DNA of 61,983 bases from Synechococcus sp. UW140 (GTDB taxonomy: Bacteria > Cyanobacteriota > Cyanobacteriia > PCC-6307 > Cyanobiaceae). This document shows, in pieces, positions 44,963 through 54,193 of the stretch. Location of the stretch: positions 1 to 61,983 of the forward strand of contig NZ_UCOB01000021.1 of assembly GCF_900474295.1 (NCBI RefSeq). Reading direction: 5' to 3'. The notes beneath the pieces are model-generated. The model worked only from the letters and a program-made list of their open reading frames with translations. It was not told the DNA's origin and searched no databases. Within the stretch, counting starts at the first letter, position 1. The number at the start of each line of letters is the position of its first letter. A program made the translations under genes and the position numbers.

Positions 44963-45151
44963 GACCAGCATCGTTGCCTCAGCCAACCCGAATCCAGGCC
45001 CTGGGGCGATCCTTGCCCCACCAGGAATCGAACGGACCGGAAGGGCAATTAAGCCACAACATCCAGCACCAAGACGGGGCAGCATGTAAAACCTGCTACT
45101 CCACAAAAGCTTGAACCGGAGCTAAAGTGAACCAAGACAGACTGGTACTTG

Positions 45152-45406
45152 ATGCAAGCATTGCTCTTTCTTGCGCTTGCGCTTTTTAACATCGCCCTAG
45201 TCATTCATCTAAGCGAGAAAGTTCGTCAATACATCAACAACTGGCGTCATTACAAGCGCCTGGTTAACGACCATCCCGAGATGAATAGTGTCGATCCAGA
45301 TCAAGGCTTAATCGTGTTTGAAAGCGATGATGCTCTCCGCGCTCTCGTACTCGATAACGACCAACCCGGGGCAAACGAACCTTTCTACGTCGCCGAAGAC
45401 GAGTAG
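45152..45406 (+). CDS. 84-residue unknown, single N-terminal membrane helix
   Basis: The N-terminus MQALLFLALALFNIALVIHLSE is one membrane helix, followed by a charged region (KVRQYINNWRHYKRL) and an acidic C-terminal part (GLIVFESDDALRALVLDNDQP). The composition is that of a real protein, but no family is known. The ATG at 45152 is preferred to the TTG just before it. It stands alone on its strand. Confidence 0.55.
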   Translation: MQALLFLALALFNIALVIHLSEKVRQYINNWRHYKRLVNDHPEMNSVDPDQGLIVFESDDALRALVLDNDQPGANEPFYVAEDE

Positions 45407-45459
45407 CCGTCAGAAACCACGCCAAGCAAAACCGCGGCGGCACAAACTCAATTCGGCCA

Positions 45460-45480
45460 AGAGCTCAAAAGCTGAGCTCT
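45460..45480. repeat. 8-bp inverted repeat at a stop codon
   Basis: AGAGCTCA and TGAGCTCT separated by 5 nt, overlapping the stop of the 42-residue minus-strand gene. Without a T-run it is only a weak terminator candidate. Confidence 0.5.
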
Positions 45481-45607
45481 AACCAGTCAGGAATTCAAAC
45501 ATTCCCAGAACGTCAATTCCTCCTCTGAAACACAAGAGAATCACAAAGGCGATGATTCCAGCATTCAGAGCCAGAAATGCAGAAACGGTTTTCAACTCAT
45601 CGCTCAT
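45479..45607 (-). CDS. 42-residue small membrane protein
   Basis: ATG at 45607-45605, TAG at 45481-45479. The sequence begins MSDELKTVSAFLALNAGIIA and continues with a hydrophobic FVILLCF to RGG, then IDVLGMFEFLTG. One membrane helix (about 10-27) is flanked by charged residues, which is typical of real tiny membrane proteins. It is too short for most gene finders. The 183 bp to the next gene (45608-45790) hold nothing I can support. Confidence 0.55.
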   Translation of the reverse strand: MSDELKTVSAFLALNAGIIAFVILLCFRGGIDVLGMFEFLTG

Positions 45608-45790
45608 ACACAGATGCTCGCAAAGACCGCAAAACACCCGAGGGTCGAAATCTTTTGCAATGCCAAAGATCTATCCATTCGACAGGCTTGACCTCAGCAT
45701 GTGCGGCGCCACGTCAGAGCCTCACTCCACCCCCCTTCTGGATTGCAAGGCAGCAGGAGATGACGTTGGATCTGGAGCCAGCGACAACCA

Positions 45791-45943
45791 TCAGTCGTCG
45801 TGCTCATTCTCGACAACATCAACATCCACTACTTGCCCATCCTCATTGGCCTCACTCTTGATCTCCTTCACTCCACGCAGAAGCCCTTTAACAAGACGGC
45901 TCAAGAAGTAGACCGTCAGGGCTAGCCAGAGGATCTTGATCAT
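45791..45943 (-). CDS. 50-residue membrane-anchored acidic protein
   Basis: ATG at 45943-45941, TGA at 45793-45791. MIKILWLALTVYFLSRLVKG is a membrane helix, a basic LLRGVKEIKSE follows, and the C-terminus is very acidic (DVDVVENEHDD). Its ATG overlaps the stop of the upstream gene as TGATG, which points to translational coupling. The function is unknown. Confidence 0.6.
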   Translation of the reverse strand: MIKILWLALTVYFLSRLVKGLLRGVKEIKSEANEDGQVVDVDVVENEHDD

Positions 45944-46197
45944 CAACGCCCAGCCACAACAAGCATCAGGCCTCCACTGTGAGACGCATCACCGCTGGAA
46001 GGCAATGAGCATGAAGACGGGTCAGCAGCGCTAACACTCTCCAGCACAGGCTGGACTCGCCGATCAACCGGCCTTCCTGCCTTCAATAAAAAGGAGCCCT
46101 CCCCCCAGAAGACTCCCAGACTCGACGCACCGACCACCAACAGGCCGGCTAAGTAATTTTGCTGTGCCATCCCGATACAAAAAGTCGCCAAAAGCAC
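45943..46197 (-). CDS. 84-residue small membrane protein
   Basis: From a GTG at 46197 (84 residues), or an ATG at 46170 (75 residues). MAQQNYLAGLLVVGASSLGVF is a hydrophobic segment. The rest is Ser/Gly-rich (SVSAADPSSC, SGDASHSGG) and ends MLVVAGR. The stop overlaps the start of the 50-residue gene. The coupling supports both frames, but the C-terminal half is low in complexity, so confidence is moderate. Confidence 0.45.
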   Translation of the reverse strand: MLLATFCIGMAQQNYLAGLLVVGASSLGVFWGEGSFLLKAGRPVDRRVQPVLESVSAADPSSCSLPSSGDASHSGGLMLVVAGR

Positions 46198-46246
46198 GGT
46201 CTAGAGGGTTCCTCCAAACAACATGCCAAGAGCGAAGGCAGCTGCA

Positions 46247-46909
46247 TTAGGGGCTAACCACCCCAACGGAATGCATGCGAACATCCACCGGATTCTCCAA
46301 CTCTCCAGTCAGGATCTGGGCTTCATGCGCGGCCAACTGCTCCAAACGAGGTATCACGACGGACCGATCCCAACGCTCTTCGCACAGCATCCAGTAGAGA
46401 CCGAAGTGGCGGGCCTCGCTAGCCAGTAACGCTCCATAGAGCTGCCGTAACTCCTGATCAGGACTGTGCTCTGCAAGCAATGCCATGCGCTCATGGCTGC
46501 GCGCCTCGATCAGACCGGCGACGAGAAAGGAATCCAGCATGCGGTCCGGCTCGGGCCGGCGCACCTGTTTCGCCAGCTTCGCGCCGTAACCCGGTGAAGG
46601 CAGAGGCTCGAGGTAACGCCCTCGTCCCTTAAGCACCGCTAGCACCTGCTCAAAATGCTGGAGCTCCTCGCGAGCAAGTGGGCTCAGGGCTTCCCCAAGG
46701 CCAGGCTCACACAGGTATCGAAACATCAGCTGCACGGCCGCACCCGCAGCCTTTCGCTCGCAATGGGCATGATCGATGAGCACTTCGATCGGCCTGGCAT
46801 TGGCTTGATCCAGCCATGAAGCACTGGTGGGAGCGGCGAGCCAGCGGATACTTGCGACAGTTTTTTGAAGGCTCTGATCACCAGCCTGAGCAGGAGACAA
46901 GAGCACCAT
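46247..46909 (-). CDS. miaE: tRNA-(ms2io6A)-hydroxylase-like protein MiaE
   Basis: About 220 residues, a ferritin-like diiron fold. The first iron pair is given by EVLIDHAHCERKAA (Glu, His), then REELQHFEQVL, then a second set EARSHERMALL and SEARHFGLYW. MiaE hydroxylates the isopentenyl group of the modified adenosine next to the anticodon. The ATG at 46909 overlaps the aroQ stop (TGATG), so the two are co-translated. Confidence 0.92.
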   Translation of the reverse strand: MVLLSPAQAGDQSLQKTVASIRWLAAPTSASWLDQANARPIEVLIDHAHCERKAAGAAVQLMFRYLCEPGLGEALSPLAREELQHFEQVLAVLKGRGRYLEPLPSPGYGAKLAKQVRRPEPDRMLDSFLVAGLIEARSHERMALLAEHSPDQELRQLYGALLASEARHFGLYWMLCEERWDRSVVIPRLEQLAAHEAQILTGELENPVDVRMHSVGVVSP

Positions 46910-47361
46910 CAAACCGCCTCTTTCACACGAGCCCGCAGATGGCCAACCAGTCCATCGAGAGCCAGGCGATAGCTGTCGGCGCCGAAGCCACAGATCACAC
47001 CCACAGCCTGATCGGCCAGATACGACTGATGGCGAAAGGGCTCCCGTGCATGGATGTTGCTCAGATGCAGTTCCAGATAGGGAATCGCCACTCCCAACAA
47101 GGCATCCCTTAGAGCGATCGAGGTGTGGGTGTAAGCGCCGGCATTGATCATGATCCCATCCACCTGGCCCATCGCCTCGTGGATGCGATCCACCAGAGCT
47201 CCCTCAAAATTGCTCTGGAAGCAGTCCAGCTCCACGCCGAGATCACTGGCTTGGAGCGCCAGCGCAGCTTCAATCGCTGGAAGAGTCGCAGATCCATACA
47301 ACCCTGGTTCGCGCTTCCCCAGCAGGTTGAGATTGGGGCCATTAAGCAAGAGCAGGCGCAT
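46909..47361 (-). CDS. aroQ: 3-dehydroquinate dehydratase, type II
   Basis: 150 residues from the ATG at 47361, which begins [23 protein letters not shown] (with the catalytic Tyr at the end of the loop). [36 protein letters not shown], and [17 protein letters not shown] are type II motifs. It makes 3-dehydroshikimate in aromatic amino acid synthesis. It overlaps miaE by TGATG. Confidence 0.96.
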   Translation of the reverse strand: MRLLLLNGPNLNLLGKREPGLYGSATLPAIEAALALQASDLGVELDCFQSNFEGALVDRIHEAMGQVDGIMINAGAYTHTSIALRDALLGVAIPYLELHLSNIHAREPFRHQSYLADQAVGVICGFGADSYRLALDGLVGHLRARVKEAV

Positions 47362-47468
47362 GGCCCTCACGCGGACTGAATTGAATCTGATCGTATCGAG
47401 CTTCTGGTTCTTGCCCTGATCAACGAAGAAAATGGCAGACCGGCTGGTAAATTCTCTGGGTGTGGTTC

Positions 47469-47550
47469 GGGTCGGTGCCCGAGTGGTTAATGGGGGCGGA
47501 CTGTAAATCCGCTGGCTCTGCCTACGTTGGTTCAAATCCAACCCGGCCCA
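47469..47550 (+). tRNA. tRNA-Tyr (GTA)
   Basis: 82 nt, class II. The acceptor arm GGGTCGG pairs with CCGGCCC (one T-G pair) plus discriminator A. The anticodon loop CTGTAAA gives GTA. A short variable arm (GGCTCTGCC) and a T-loop GTTCAAATC are visible. CCA is not encoded. Confidence 0.95.
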
Positions 47551-47560
47551 TCCTCCACAT

Positions 47561-47632
<72 letters not shown>

Positions 47633-47638
47633 TCTTCT

Positions 47639-47669
47639 CCACCCCCTGGCACCGGGGGTGGATCTTGTT
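47639..47669 (+). terminator. Terminator-like hairpin after the tRNA pair
   Basis: 8-bp GC stem CCACCCCC / GGGGGTGG with a 7-nt loop, followed by the weak tract ATCTTGTT. It lies 6 bp after tRNA-Thr. Confidence 0.6.
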
Positions 47670-47803
47670 GATTGATTCAAATCGATTGCGTGGGGCATGG
47701 CCGTTGAAGCGTTTGCGCCTTGACACCCGTCAGTGGCAACGCAAGGTTCCGATTGATGGCGTCCATGCCGACACCAAAGATCTGAGCCATCGCCTGGATG
47801 TCG

Positions 47804-49282
47804 TCAGTCCGAACAGCCTGAGCCTCCTGTGCCTTGGCTCAACAGCACCGCCGATTGCGGAGACAGTGTCAAGGGTGAAGGCCCAGCGGCCCCGCTCAGC
47901 AACTCGCAGTCGAGCGTTGCGTCTGATGCCTGACTAACAAGCTGAGGATCCAGAGTCAGGACCCGCTGCCGACTGCGGTTGAGGCCAACCGCCAAGCCGG
48001 GGGCGAGACCGATCAGCCCATCGCGGCCCTGAGGATGCCAACACAATCCGCCCTTCCTGAGGATCGGGAAGCGACGACGCAACTGCAAAAACGCCTGGAT
48101 CGCAGAGCACAAGTCATGCGGCCAGGGCTGCCCCCAAGGCATGGCTTCGCGGCACTCAGGCTCCTCACCACCCCGCAATCCTGCTTCAGTGCCGTAATAG
48201 ATGCAGGGCGCTCCAGGCTGGAGGATCAACAACAACAAGGCGAGGCGCAACGCGGCTGCATCTCCCTTAAGCGTGTGCAATGCCCTGGGGACATCATGAC
48301 TATCAAGCAGGTTCAGCTGGGCAGCGTTGACCTCAGGCCGGCAGCTGTCCTGGGTGGCCGTCCAAATCGCGAGCAGCGCGTCAGCGTCAAGCGGCTCCAG
48401 CGGATATTGAGGGTTGTTGTAGGCCTCTGATAATCGTCCTGCCGCGGCCCAGCAAAGACTGCTCCAACCGAGGCGATAGTTCATCACACCGTCGAACTGA
48501 TCCCCTTGCAACCAAGGAACCGCATCACCCCAGATCTCCCCAACAATCCAGGCCTCCGGATTGACCGATCGCGCCATGCGCCGAAATGAAATCCAAAACC
48601 CAGAAGGAACCTCATCAGGCACATCCAGTCGCCAGCCATCAATGCCTCGCTCGAGCCAATGGCGTCCCACTTGCAAGAGAAAATCCTGCACCGGAGGATG
48701 CGCGTGATTGAACTTGGGCAGGGCCGGATCATTCCACCAACAGCTGTATCCGCACGACTCTCCGGTGCGGGGATAGGGATGCAGGGGCCAATGGTGGATG
48801 TGAAACCAATCCCGATAAGGAGACGTGATGCCGTTTTCCAGTAAATGGTGAAACGCCCAAAAGCCCCGGCCGCAATGGTTGAACACGCCATCCAGGATCA
48901 AGCGCATCCCGCGGCGATGCAGCTCCGCAAGCAATGCATCGAAGGCCTGATCACCCCCAAGCAGCGGATCCACCTTGAGGTAGTCGTAGGCGTGGTAGCG
49001 GTGATTGGCGGCCGAGGCGAAGATCGGTGTGAGGTACAGACAGGTCACTCCCAGTCCCTGCAGGTGATCAAGGCTTTCGATCACGCCCCAGAGATCACCA
49101 CCTTGAAAGCCCTGGAGCATGGGGTCGCTTCCCCAGGGCTGCCACTGCAGCCCAGCCACCTGTCGCTGCTGAGACGCGATTGGCGTCACCCCAGCGCGCC
49201 GAAAACGATCGGGGAAGACCTGATAGACCACGGCATCCGGGACCCAAGCAGGTGGTAGTGCAAACGCATCACTCAAAGCCAA
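47804..49282 (-). CDS. GH13 alpha-amylase family enzyme (maltodextrin-type)
   Basis: 492 residues. Conserved GH13 regions are DGVFNHCG (I), GWRLDVPDE with the nucleophile Asp (II), VGEIWGDA with the acid/base Glu (III) and LLDSHD (IV). VVYQVFPDRFRR at the N-terminus and the chain length recall neopullulanase/cyclomaltodextrinase-type enzymes, which hydrolyse short alpha-glucans. There is no signal peptide, so it acts in the cytoplasm. It is divergent from glpK. Confidence 0.88.
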   Translation of the reverse strand: MALSDAFALPPAWVPDAVVYQVFPDRFRRAGVTPIASQQRQVAGLQWQPWGSDPMLQGFQGGDLWGVIESLDHLQGLGVTCLYLTPIFASAANHRYHAYDYLKVDPLLGGDQAFDALLAELHRRGMRLILDGVFNHCGRGFWAFHHLLENGITSPYRDWFHIHHWPLHPYPRTGESCGYSCWWNDPALPKFNHAHPPVQDFLLQVGRHWLERGIDGWRLDVPDEVPSGFWISFRRMARSVNPEAWIVGEIWGDAVPWLQGDQFDGVMNYRLGWSSLCWAAAGRLSEAYNNPQYPLEPLDADALLAIWTATQDSCRPEVNAAQLNLLDSHDVPRALHTLKGDAAALRLALLLLILQPGAPCIYYGTEAGLRGGEEPECREAMPWGQPWPHDLCSAIQAFLQLRRRFPILRKGGLCWHPQGRDGLIGLAPGLAVGLNRSRQRVLTLDPQLVSQASDATLDCELLSGAAGPSPLTLSPQSAVLLSQGTGGSGCSD

Positions 49283-49334
49283 CCACCTTTGCAGGAGCGT
49301 GCCCCACCGCTAGCACTTGAAAAACGAGTCGGCC

Positions 49335-50852
49335 ATGGCAGCAACGCCTCTCCTCCTGGCGCTAGACCAGGGCACCAGCAGTTCACGTGCAGCCCTGTTT
49401 GACAGCAGTGGAACGCTGGTGGCAAGCGCTTCTGCCCCCCTCGCGATCCGCTATCCCGCCGATGGCTGGGTGGAACAGGATCCCTTGGCGATCTGGGAGA
49501 GCCAGCGCCAGGCCATGGCGCAGCTGGAGTCAATGCTGACTGACGAGCAGCGTCGGTCCGTGACCTGCTGTGGCATCACCAACCAGAGGGAAACCACGGT
49601 GCTGTGGCAACGCAGTAACGGAGCCCCGTGCGGCCCAGCCCTGGTCTGGCAAGACGGACGAACCGTCGACATCTGTCGTCAGTGGAAAGATCAAGGCCTC
49701 GAAGCCAACTGGTGCCACCGCACAGGCCTGTTACTTGACCCCTATTTCAGCGCCAGCAAGATTCGCTGGCTGCTGCTGCATGAACCAACAGCCCGCGCTG
49801 CCGCAGAGCGCCACGACCTCTGCTTTGGCACCGTCGAAAGCTGGCTTCTCTGGCATCTCAGTGGCAGACGGCTGCACTACTCAGACATGAGCAATGCCAG
49901 TCGGACCCTCCTGATGGATTTGGAACAGCGCCAATGGATGGAGCCGTTCTGTGATGCAGTGACCTTGCCGAGTTCAGCCCTACCCGAGCTGGTGCCGTGC
50001 CGCGGTAACTTCGGCGCCATCAGCGAGGGCCTGCCCTTTGCCGGCGTTCCGATCAGAGCCCTGCTGGGAGATCAGCAGGCCGCCACCCTCGGCCAGCTCT
50101 GCCTCGAAGCGGGGGAAGCGAAATGCACCTATGGCACTGGGGCTTTCCTGGTGGTGAATACCGGCTCAGAGCTACGCCGATCCAATGCTGGATTGCTCAC
50201 CACGCTGGCCTGGACCGATGCCGACGGCACCCCCACGTACTGCCTGGAGGGCAGCCTGTTCAATGCGGGCACCGTGGTGCAGTGGCTGCGGGATGGCTTG
50301 GGACTGATTCGTGAAGCCGCTGAGATCAATGCGCTAGCCGCCAGTGTCGACTCTGCGGCAGGGGTGATGTTGGTGCCGGCATTCACAGGTTGGGGAACGC
50401 CCCACTGGGACCCCAGCGCACGTGGCCTCCTCATCGGCCTGACCCGCGACAGCCAACCTGGTCACATCGCCCGCGCGGCCCTGGAAGGGATTGCTCTGTC
50501 AGTAGCCAGCCTCGTGCAGCTCGCCGAACAATCGATTGGCCATGGCCTGGGGGAACTGGCTGTGGATGGCGGTGCTGCCGCTTCCGATCCCCTACTGCAG
50601 GCCCAAGCCGACAGCACCGGCCTGCGGGTGAGACGTCCTGCCAGCCTCGAGAGCACAGCACGGGGCGTCGCCCTTCTGGCAGGTGCAGAGGCCGGGGTGA
50701 TCGCAGATCTGCGCGACCTGGTACCCGCCAAGATGGAAGGAGGAGACCTGTTCAAGCCCGGCCTCGACAGCAACCAGCGTCAGCGCTGGTGCGAACGCTG
50801 GGATGAGGCCGTGCGCCGCAGCCTGCACTGGAGCGAAGGAGGGCAGGGATGA
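49335..50852 (+). CDS. glpK: Glycerol kinase
   Basis: 505 residues from the ATG at 49335. A TTG 18 nt upstream is less likely. LALDQGTSSSRAALFD is the N-terminal FGGY phosphate-binding loop. WVEQDPLAIW, ITNQRETTVLW, LLGDQQAATLGQ, CTYGTGAFL and VDGGAAASDPLLQAQAD follow the family. It phosphorylates glycerol to glycerol 3-phosphate with ATP. It overlaps glpD by ATGA. Confidence 0.95.
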   Translation: MAATPLLLALDQGTSSSRAALFDSSGTLVASASAPLAIRYPADGWVEQDPLAIWESQRQAMAQLESMLTDEQRRSVTCCGITNQRETTVLWQRSNGAPCGPALVWQDGRTVDICRQWKDQGLEANWCHRTGLLLDPYFSASKIRWLLLHEPTARAAAERHDLCFGTVESWLLWHLSGRRLHYSDMSNASRTLLMDLEQRQWMEPFCDAVTLPSSALPELVPCRGNFGAISEGLPFAGVPIRALLGDQQAATLGQLCLEAGEAKCTYGTGAFLVVNTGSELRRSNAGLLTTLAWTDADGTPTYCLEGSLFNAGTVVQWLRDGLGLIREAAEINALAASVDSAAGVMLVPAFTGWGTPHWDPSARGLLIGLTRDSQPGHIARAALEGIALSVASLVQLAEQSIGHGLGELAVDGGAAASDPLLQAQADSTGLRVRRPASLESTARGVALLAGAEAGVIADLRDLVPAKMEGGDLFKPGLDSNQRQRWCERWDEAVRRSLHWSEGGQG

Positions 50853-52417
50853 GCGACCCCCTCGACCTTTTGATCATCGGTGGGGGTGCCAGTGGCGCCA
50901 GCGTGGCCTATGAAGCCGTTTGCCGCGGCCTTCGGGTCGCCCTCCTAGACGGAGCCGACATCGGCGCTGGCACGAGTTGCCGCAGCACCAAGCTGCTGCA
51001 CGGCGGGGTGCGCTATCTAGAACTGGCCTTCAAAACCGCCGACCCGGCCCAGTTTCGCCTGGTGCGTGAAGCCCTCTTGGAACGCGGCCACTGGTTAGAA
51101 CAGGCTCCGTTTCTTGCCCACAGACTCGAGCTAGCCCTACCAACCACCAACTTGGTGGGACAGGGTTATTACCGGATTGGCCTGGGCCTTTATGACGCCC
51201 TGGCAGGGCGAACAGGTATCGGCGCCAGTCGCTGCCTTTCCAAAGCGCAACTTCACCAGGCTCTTCCCTTGCTGAAGCCTGGGCTCAATGGTGGGGTCGC
51301 CTACAGCGATGGGCAATTCGACGATGCCCGTCTCAACCTTCTGCTGGCGCTCAGCGCCGAACAAGCCGGTGCACAGCTCCACACAGGTTGCCGTGTGACC
51401 AAGCTGGAGAAGACCCCTGAAGGACGCATTTGCGGTGCCATCAGCATCACGGCTGATGGCCGCGAACAACGTTGGAGCGCGCGGGTGGTGGTCAATGCCA
51501 CAGGCATGCAATCCGACGCAATCCGGCGCATGGCCGATCCCGACTTAGCAGAGCGCATGCTCACGAGCAGAGGCGTGCACCTGGTGCTGAAGGCCAACCT
51601 CTGCCCGGAGGGAGTCGGCCTGCTGCTGCCCGCCACCGATGACGGTCGGGTGCTGTTCATGCTGCCGTTCTTTGGCCGAACCCTTGTCGGCACCACCGAC
51701 ACGGCTTGTGACATCGCGACCGCCTCAGCTCCCTCCGCCGAGGAGCAGGAGTATCTGCTCGCTTATGTGCGTCGCTGGTTTCCCCAGCTCAGCGATCTCA
51801 GCGTCGGCAGCTGCTGGGCTGGTGGCCGCCCCCTGCTGCGGCCTTCGGGCGACGACCGCAGCAGCAGTCGGGTCGTGCGTGAACACGAGGTTGAAACCCT
51901 GCCAAGCGGGCTGGTGAGCGTGATGGGGGGGAAGTGGACGACCTGCAGACCCATGGCAATCGACACCCTCGAGGCCGTGGCCGCGCAACTTGAAAGACCG
52001 TTGCCGCCCCGGCAAGCGCTGCCTCTGCTGGGCTCCGCCACGGTGCCCGGGCAGACCAGTGCCCTGTTGAGCCAGCAACGGCAGGAGCTGGAGGCACTGC
52101 TTCCGAACACGGTCTTGCGCACCGCTCAAGCCAACCATCTGCACAGCAACTTCGGCTTGCGGGCCCCAGCCTTGGTGGGTGGCTGGAGCGAGAGCGATCG
52201 CCAACCTCTCAGCGAGGTCATCCCCATCTGCCGAGGCGAACTCCAGCACGCCATCCACTCCGAACACGCTCGCAACGCGACCGATGTACTGGCCCGACGC
52301 TGCCGGTTGGCGATGGTGGATCAGAGCGAAGCCGAGCGGCTCGTGCCTCTCGTGAATGAGCTATTGGAGAACCAGGGGCATGCAGCCTGCGGGCCGAGCC
52401 TCAACCTTGCGCACTGA
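50849..52417 (+). CDS. glpD: Glycerol-3-phosphate dehydrogenase, FAD-dependent
   Basis: 522 residues. The N-terminal FAD-binding DLLIIGGGASGASVAYEA and the GTSCRSTKLLHGGVRYLE signature are clear. VVVNATGMQSD, LPFFGRTLVGTTDT and VSVMGGKWTTCR are family motifs. It oxidises glycerol 3-phosphate to dihydroxyacetone phosphate and passes electrons to the quinone pool. It is coupled to glpK by a 4-bp overlap, and its 3' end overlaps the convergent treS by 17 bp. Confidence 0.95.
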   Translation: MSDPLDLLIIGGGASGASVAYEAVCRGLRVALLDGADIGAGTSCRSTKLLHGGVRYLELAFKTADPAQFRLVREALLERGHWLEQAPFLAHRLELALPTTNLVGQGYYRIGLGLYDALAGRTGIGASRCLSKAQLHQALPLLKPGLNGGVAYSDGQFDDARLNLLLALSAEQAGAQLHTGCRVTKLEKTPEGRICGAISITADGREQRWSARVVVNATGMQSDAIRRMADPDLAERMLTSRGVHLVLKANLCPEGVGLLLPATDDGRVLFMLPFFGRTLVGTTDTACDIATASAPSAEEQEYLLAYVRRWFPQLSDLSVGSCWAGGRPLLRPSGDDRSSSRVVREHEVETLPSGLVSVMGGKWTTCRPMAIDTLEAVAAQLERPLPPRQALPLLGSATVPGQTSALLSQQRQELEALLPNTVLRTAQANHLHSNFGLRAPALVGGWSESDRQPLSEVIPICRGELQHAIHSEHARNATDVLARRCRLAMVDQSEAERLVPLVNELLENQGHAACGPSLNLAH

Positions 52418-54092
52418 CCGATTGGTCCTGCTGGACCGATTCCTGATCGGCTTCCTCATCCACTTCCCCGATCAGCCACCAGCTGAAGCCATGGGCAGGC
52501 AGATAAACAAACCAATTCCGATCCGCCTCAGGGAATTCACTGCCCCAGAGCACCTCCCGTGTGCGCTGGCCCTGCCAGCGGCTCAAATCCAAGCGAAGCG
52601 AGGCGCCGGCAGCCGAGAGATTGGCAGCCACCAACACGGTCATCGACTCACTGGTTCGCACGTAAACAATGACTGCCGGATGACTGCAATCCAGCAACTC
52701 AAAACCTCCGTGCCGCAAGGCCGGAAGCAATCTCCGACAAGTGAGCATGCGGCGATGCCAATTGAGCAGTGACCCCTGCAATTGCTTCTGAACCTCCACG
52801 TTCACAACCCGGTGGTGATAACCAGGAGCCGTGATCGAGGGCAGCACCAGTAAGGGGTCAGGTGCGGTTGAGAAGCCGCCGTTGCGAGCTGGGGTCCAGG
52901 CCATCGGCGTGCGATTGGGATCCCGATCCCGTAAGCCAGGCCAATCGCCCATCCCCAGCTCATCGCCGTAATAGAGGCAAGGCATTCCAGGCAGGCTGTA
53001 GATCAGCGCATGCAGCACCCGATTGGAACCGGGATCACCGTTCAGGAGCGGAGCCAACCGGCGATTGATGCCCCAGTTGAGCCAATGCCCCTGGCCCTGA
53101 TGCAAGCCAGCTCTGATGGTCTGCACCACGTCATCACTGACCAGGTGACCATCCCCTAGCCAAAGCTCGTCGTGGTTTCGCAAGGGCAGAGCCCAGCGAC
53201 AACCCTGCACAGCCTCCTGTGCTTGATCCAGGCAAACGCGCAGAGCCTCAGTACGACCACTGGCAATGGCCGCGAACAGATGGGCGGTGAGCGCGAAATT
53301 GAACGCCCCGTGCAGCTCGTCGTCCTGCAGATACGGAGCCGCCTCATCAACCGGCTGGATCGCTTCGGCCAGCAGCAGCACCTCCCGGCTGTGGGCATCC
53401 ACCCGTTTCCGCAGTCGTTTCAAAAACGTATGCGTGGCCGGCAAGCCCTCACAGCGCGATCCCTCCTCTTCAAAGAGAAAGGGAATGGCATCAAGGCGAA
53501 AGCCATCCACACCGCGGTCGATCCAAAAGTCGACCACCTCGAGCATCGCCTCCTGCACCAGAGGGTTCTCGTAATTCAGGTCGGGCTGATGACTGAGAAA
53601 ACGATGCAGGTAATACTGCTGAGCCACTTCATCCCATTCCCAATTCGAAGATTCGAAATGGCGAAAGAGGACAGGTGCATCGGCATAACGCTGGGGGTCA
53701 TCGCTCCAGACGTAGACATCCCTTTCAGGACTGCCCTTAGCCGCCCAGCGGGCCCGCTGGAACCAAGGGTGCAAGGTACTGGTGTGATTCAGCACCAGAT
53801 CGAGCACCACCTTGATGCCGTGCTTGTGAGCAGCAGTGAGAAAACGATGGAAGGCTGAAAGGTCCCCCAGGTCGGGATGAATCTCGGTGAAATCGGTGAT
53901 GTCGTATCCACCGTCCTGAAGGGGCGAGGGATAGATCGGCGTCAACCACAGAGCATCCACCCCAAGCCAGCGCAAATAGGGGAGGCGCCCAGCCAATCCT
54001 TGAAGATCACCGATGCCGTCGCCATTGCCGTCGGCATAACTGCGCACGATCAGCTCGTAGATCACGGCGCCGTTCCACCAGGGCTGCTGCAT
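52401..54092 (-). CDS. treS: Trehalose synthase (maltose alpha-D-glucosyltransferase)
   Basis: 563 residues. It matches the mycobacterial enzyme closely: WWNGAVIYELIVRSYADGNGDG, GGYDITDF, VVLDLVLNHTS, FLSHQPDLNYENP, GVDGFRLDAIPFLFEEEG (nucleophile Asp), VLLLAEAIQ, LRNHDELWL and YYGDELGMGD. It interconverts maltose and trehalose. No fused maltokinase domain is present. It is convergent with glpD and divergent from the aldehyde dehydrogenase. Confidence 0.92.
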   Translation of the reverse strand: MQQPWWNGAVIYELIVRSYADGNGDGIGDLQGLAGRLPYLRWLGVDALWLTPIYPSPLQDGGYDITDFTEIHPDLGDLSAFHRFLTAAHKHGIKVVLDLVLNHTSTLHPWFQRARWAAKGSPERDVYVWSDDPQRYADAPVLFRHFESSNWEWDEVAQQYYLHRFLSHQPDLNYENPLVQEAMLEVVDFWIDRGVDGFRLDAIPFLFEEEGSRCEGLPATHTFLKRLRKRVDAHSREVLLLAEAIQPVDEAAPYLQDDELHGAFNFALTAHLFAAIASGRTEALRVCLDQAQEAVQGCRWALPLRNHDELWLGDGHLVSDDVVQTIRAGLHQGQGHWLNWGINRRLAPLLNGDPGSNRVLHALIYSLPGMPCLYYGDELGMGDWPGLRDRDPNRTPMAWTPARNGGFSTAPDPLLVLPSITAPGYHHRVVNVEVQKQLQGSLLNWHRRMLTCRRLLPALRHGGFELLDCSHPAVIVYVRTSESMTVLVAANLSAAGASLRLDLSRWQGQRTREVLWGSEFPEADRNWFVYLPAHGFSWWLIGEVDEEADQESVQQDQSVSAQG

Positions 54093-54193
54093 TCCGTTCT
54101 GCGTTAGCCAATCCCATAGCTAGACCCGGATCAGACCGACGTCAGCCCTTTCGCCCGGATGAATTGCCAGCATGGCGCCGTAACGGTTGGCCC

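Noticed and set aside
45010..45050. tRNA 3'-end-like sequence on the minus strand (TTCGATTCCTGGTGGGGC)
   Set aside because: The bases around the TTCGATT loop do not pair as a T-stem and no other tRNA arms are present. No matching full tRNA in the window to suggest an integration site.
47668..47937. Plus-strand frame after the tRNA genes (starts LIDSNRLRGAWPLKRL)
   Set aside because: The first half looks somewhat protein-like, but it overlaps the 3' end of the GH13 gene by 134 bp and becomes low quality there. No start codon other than TTG.
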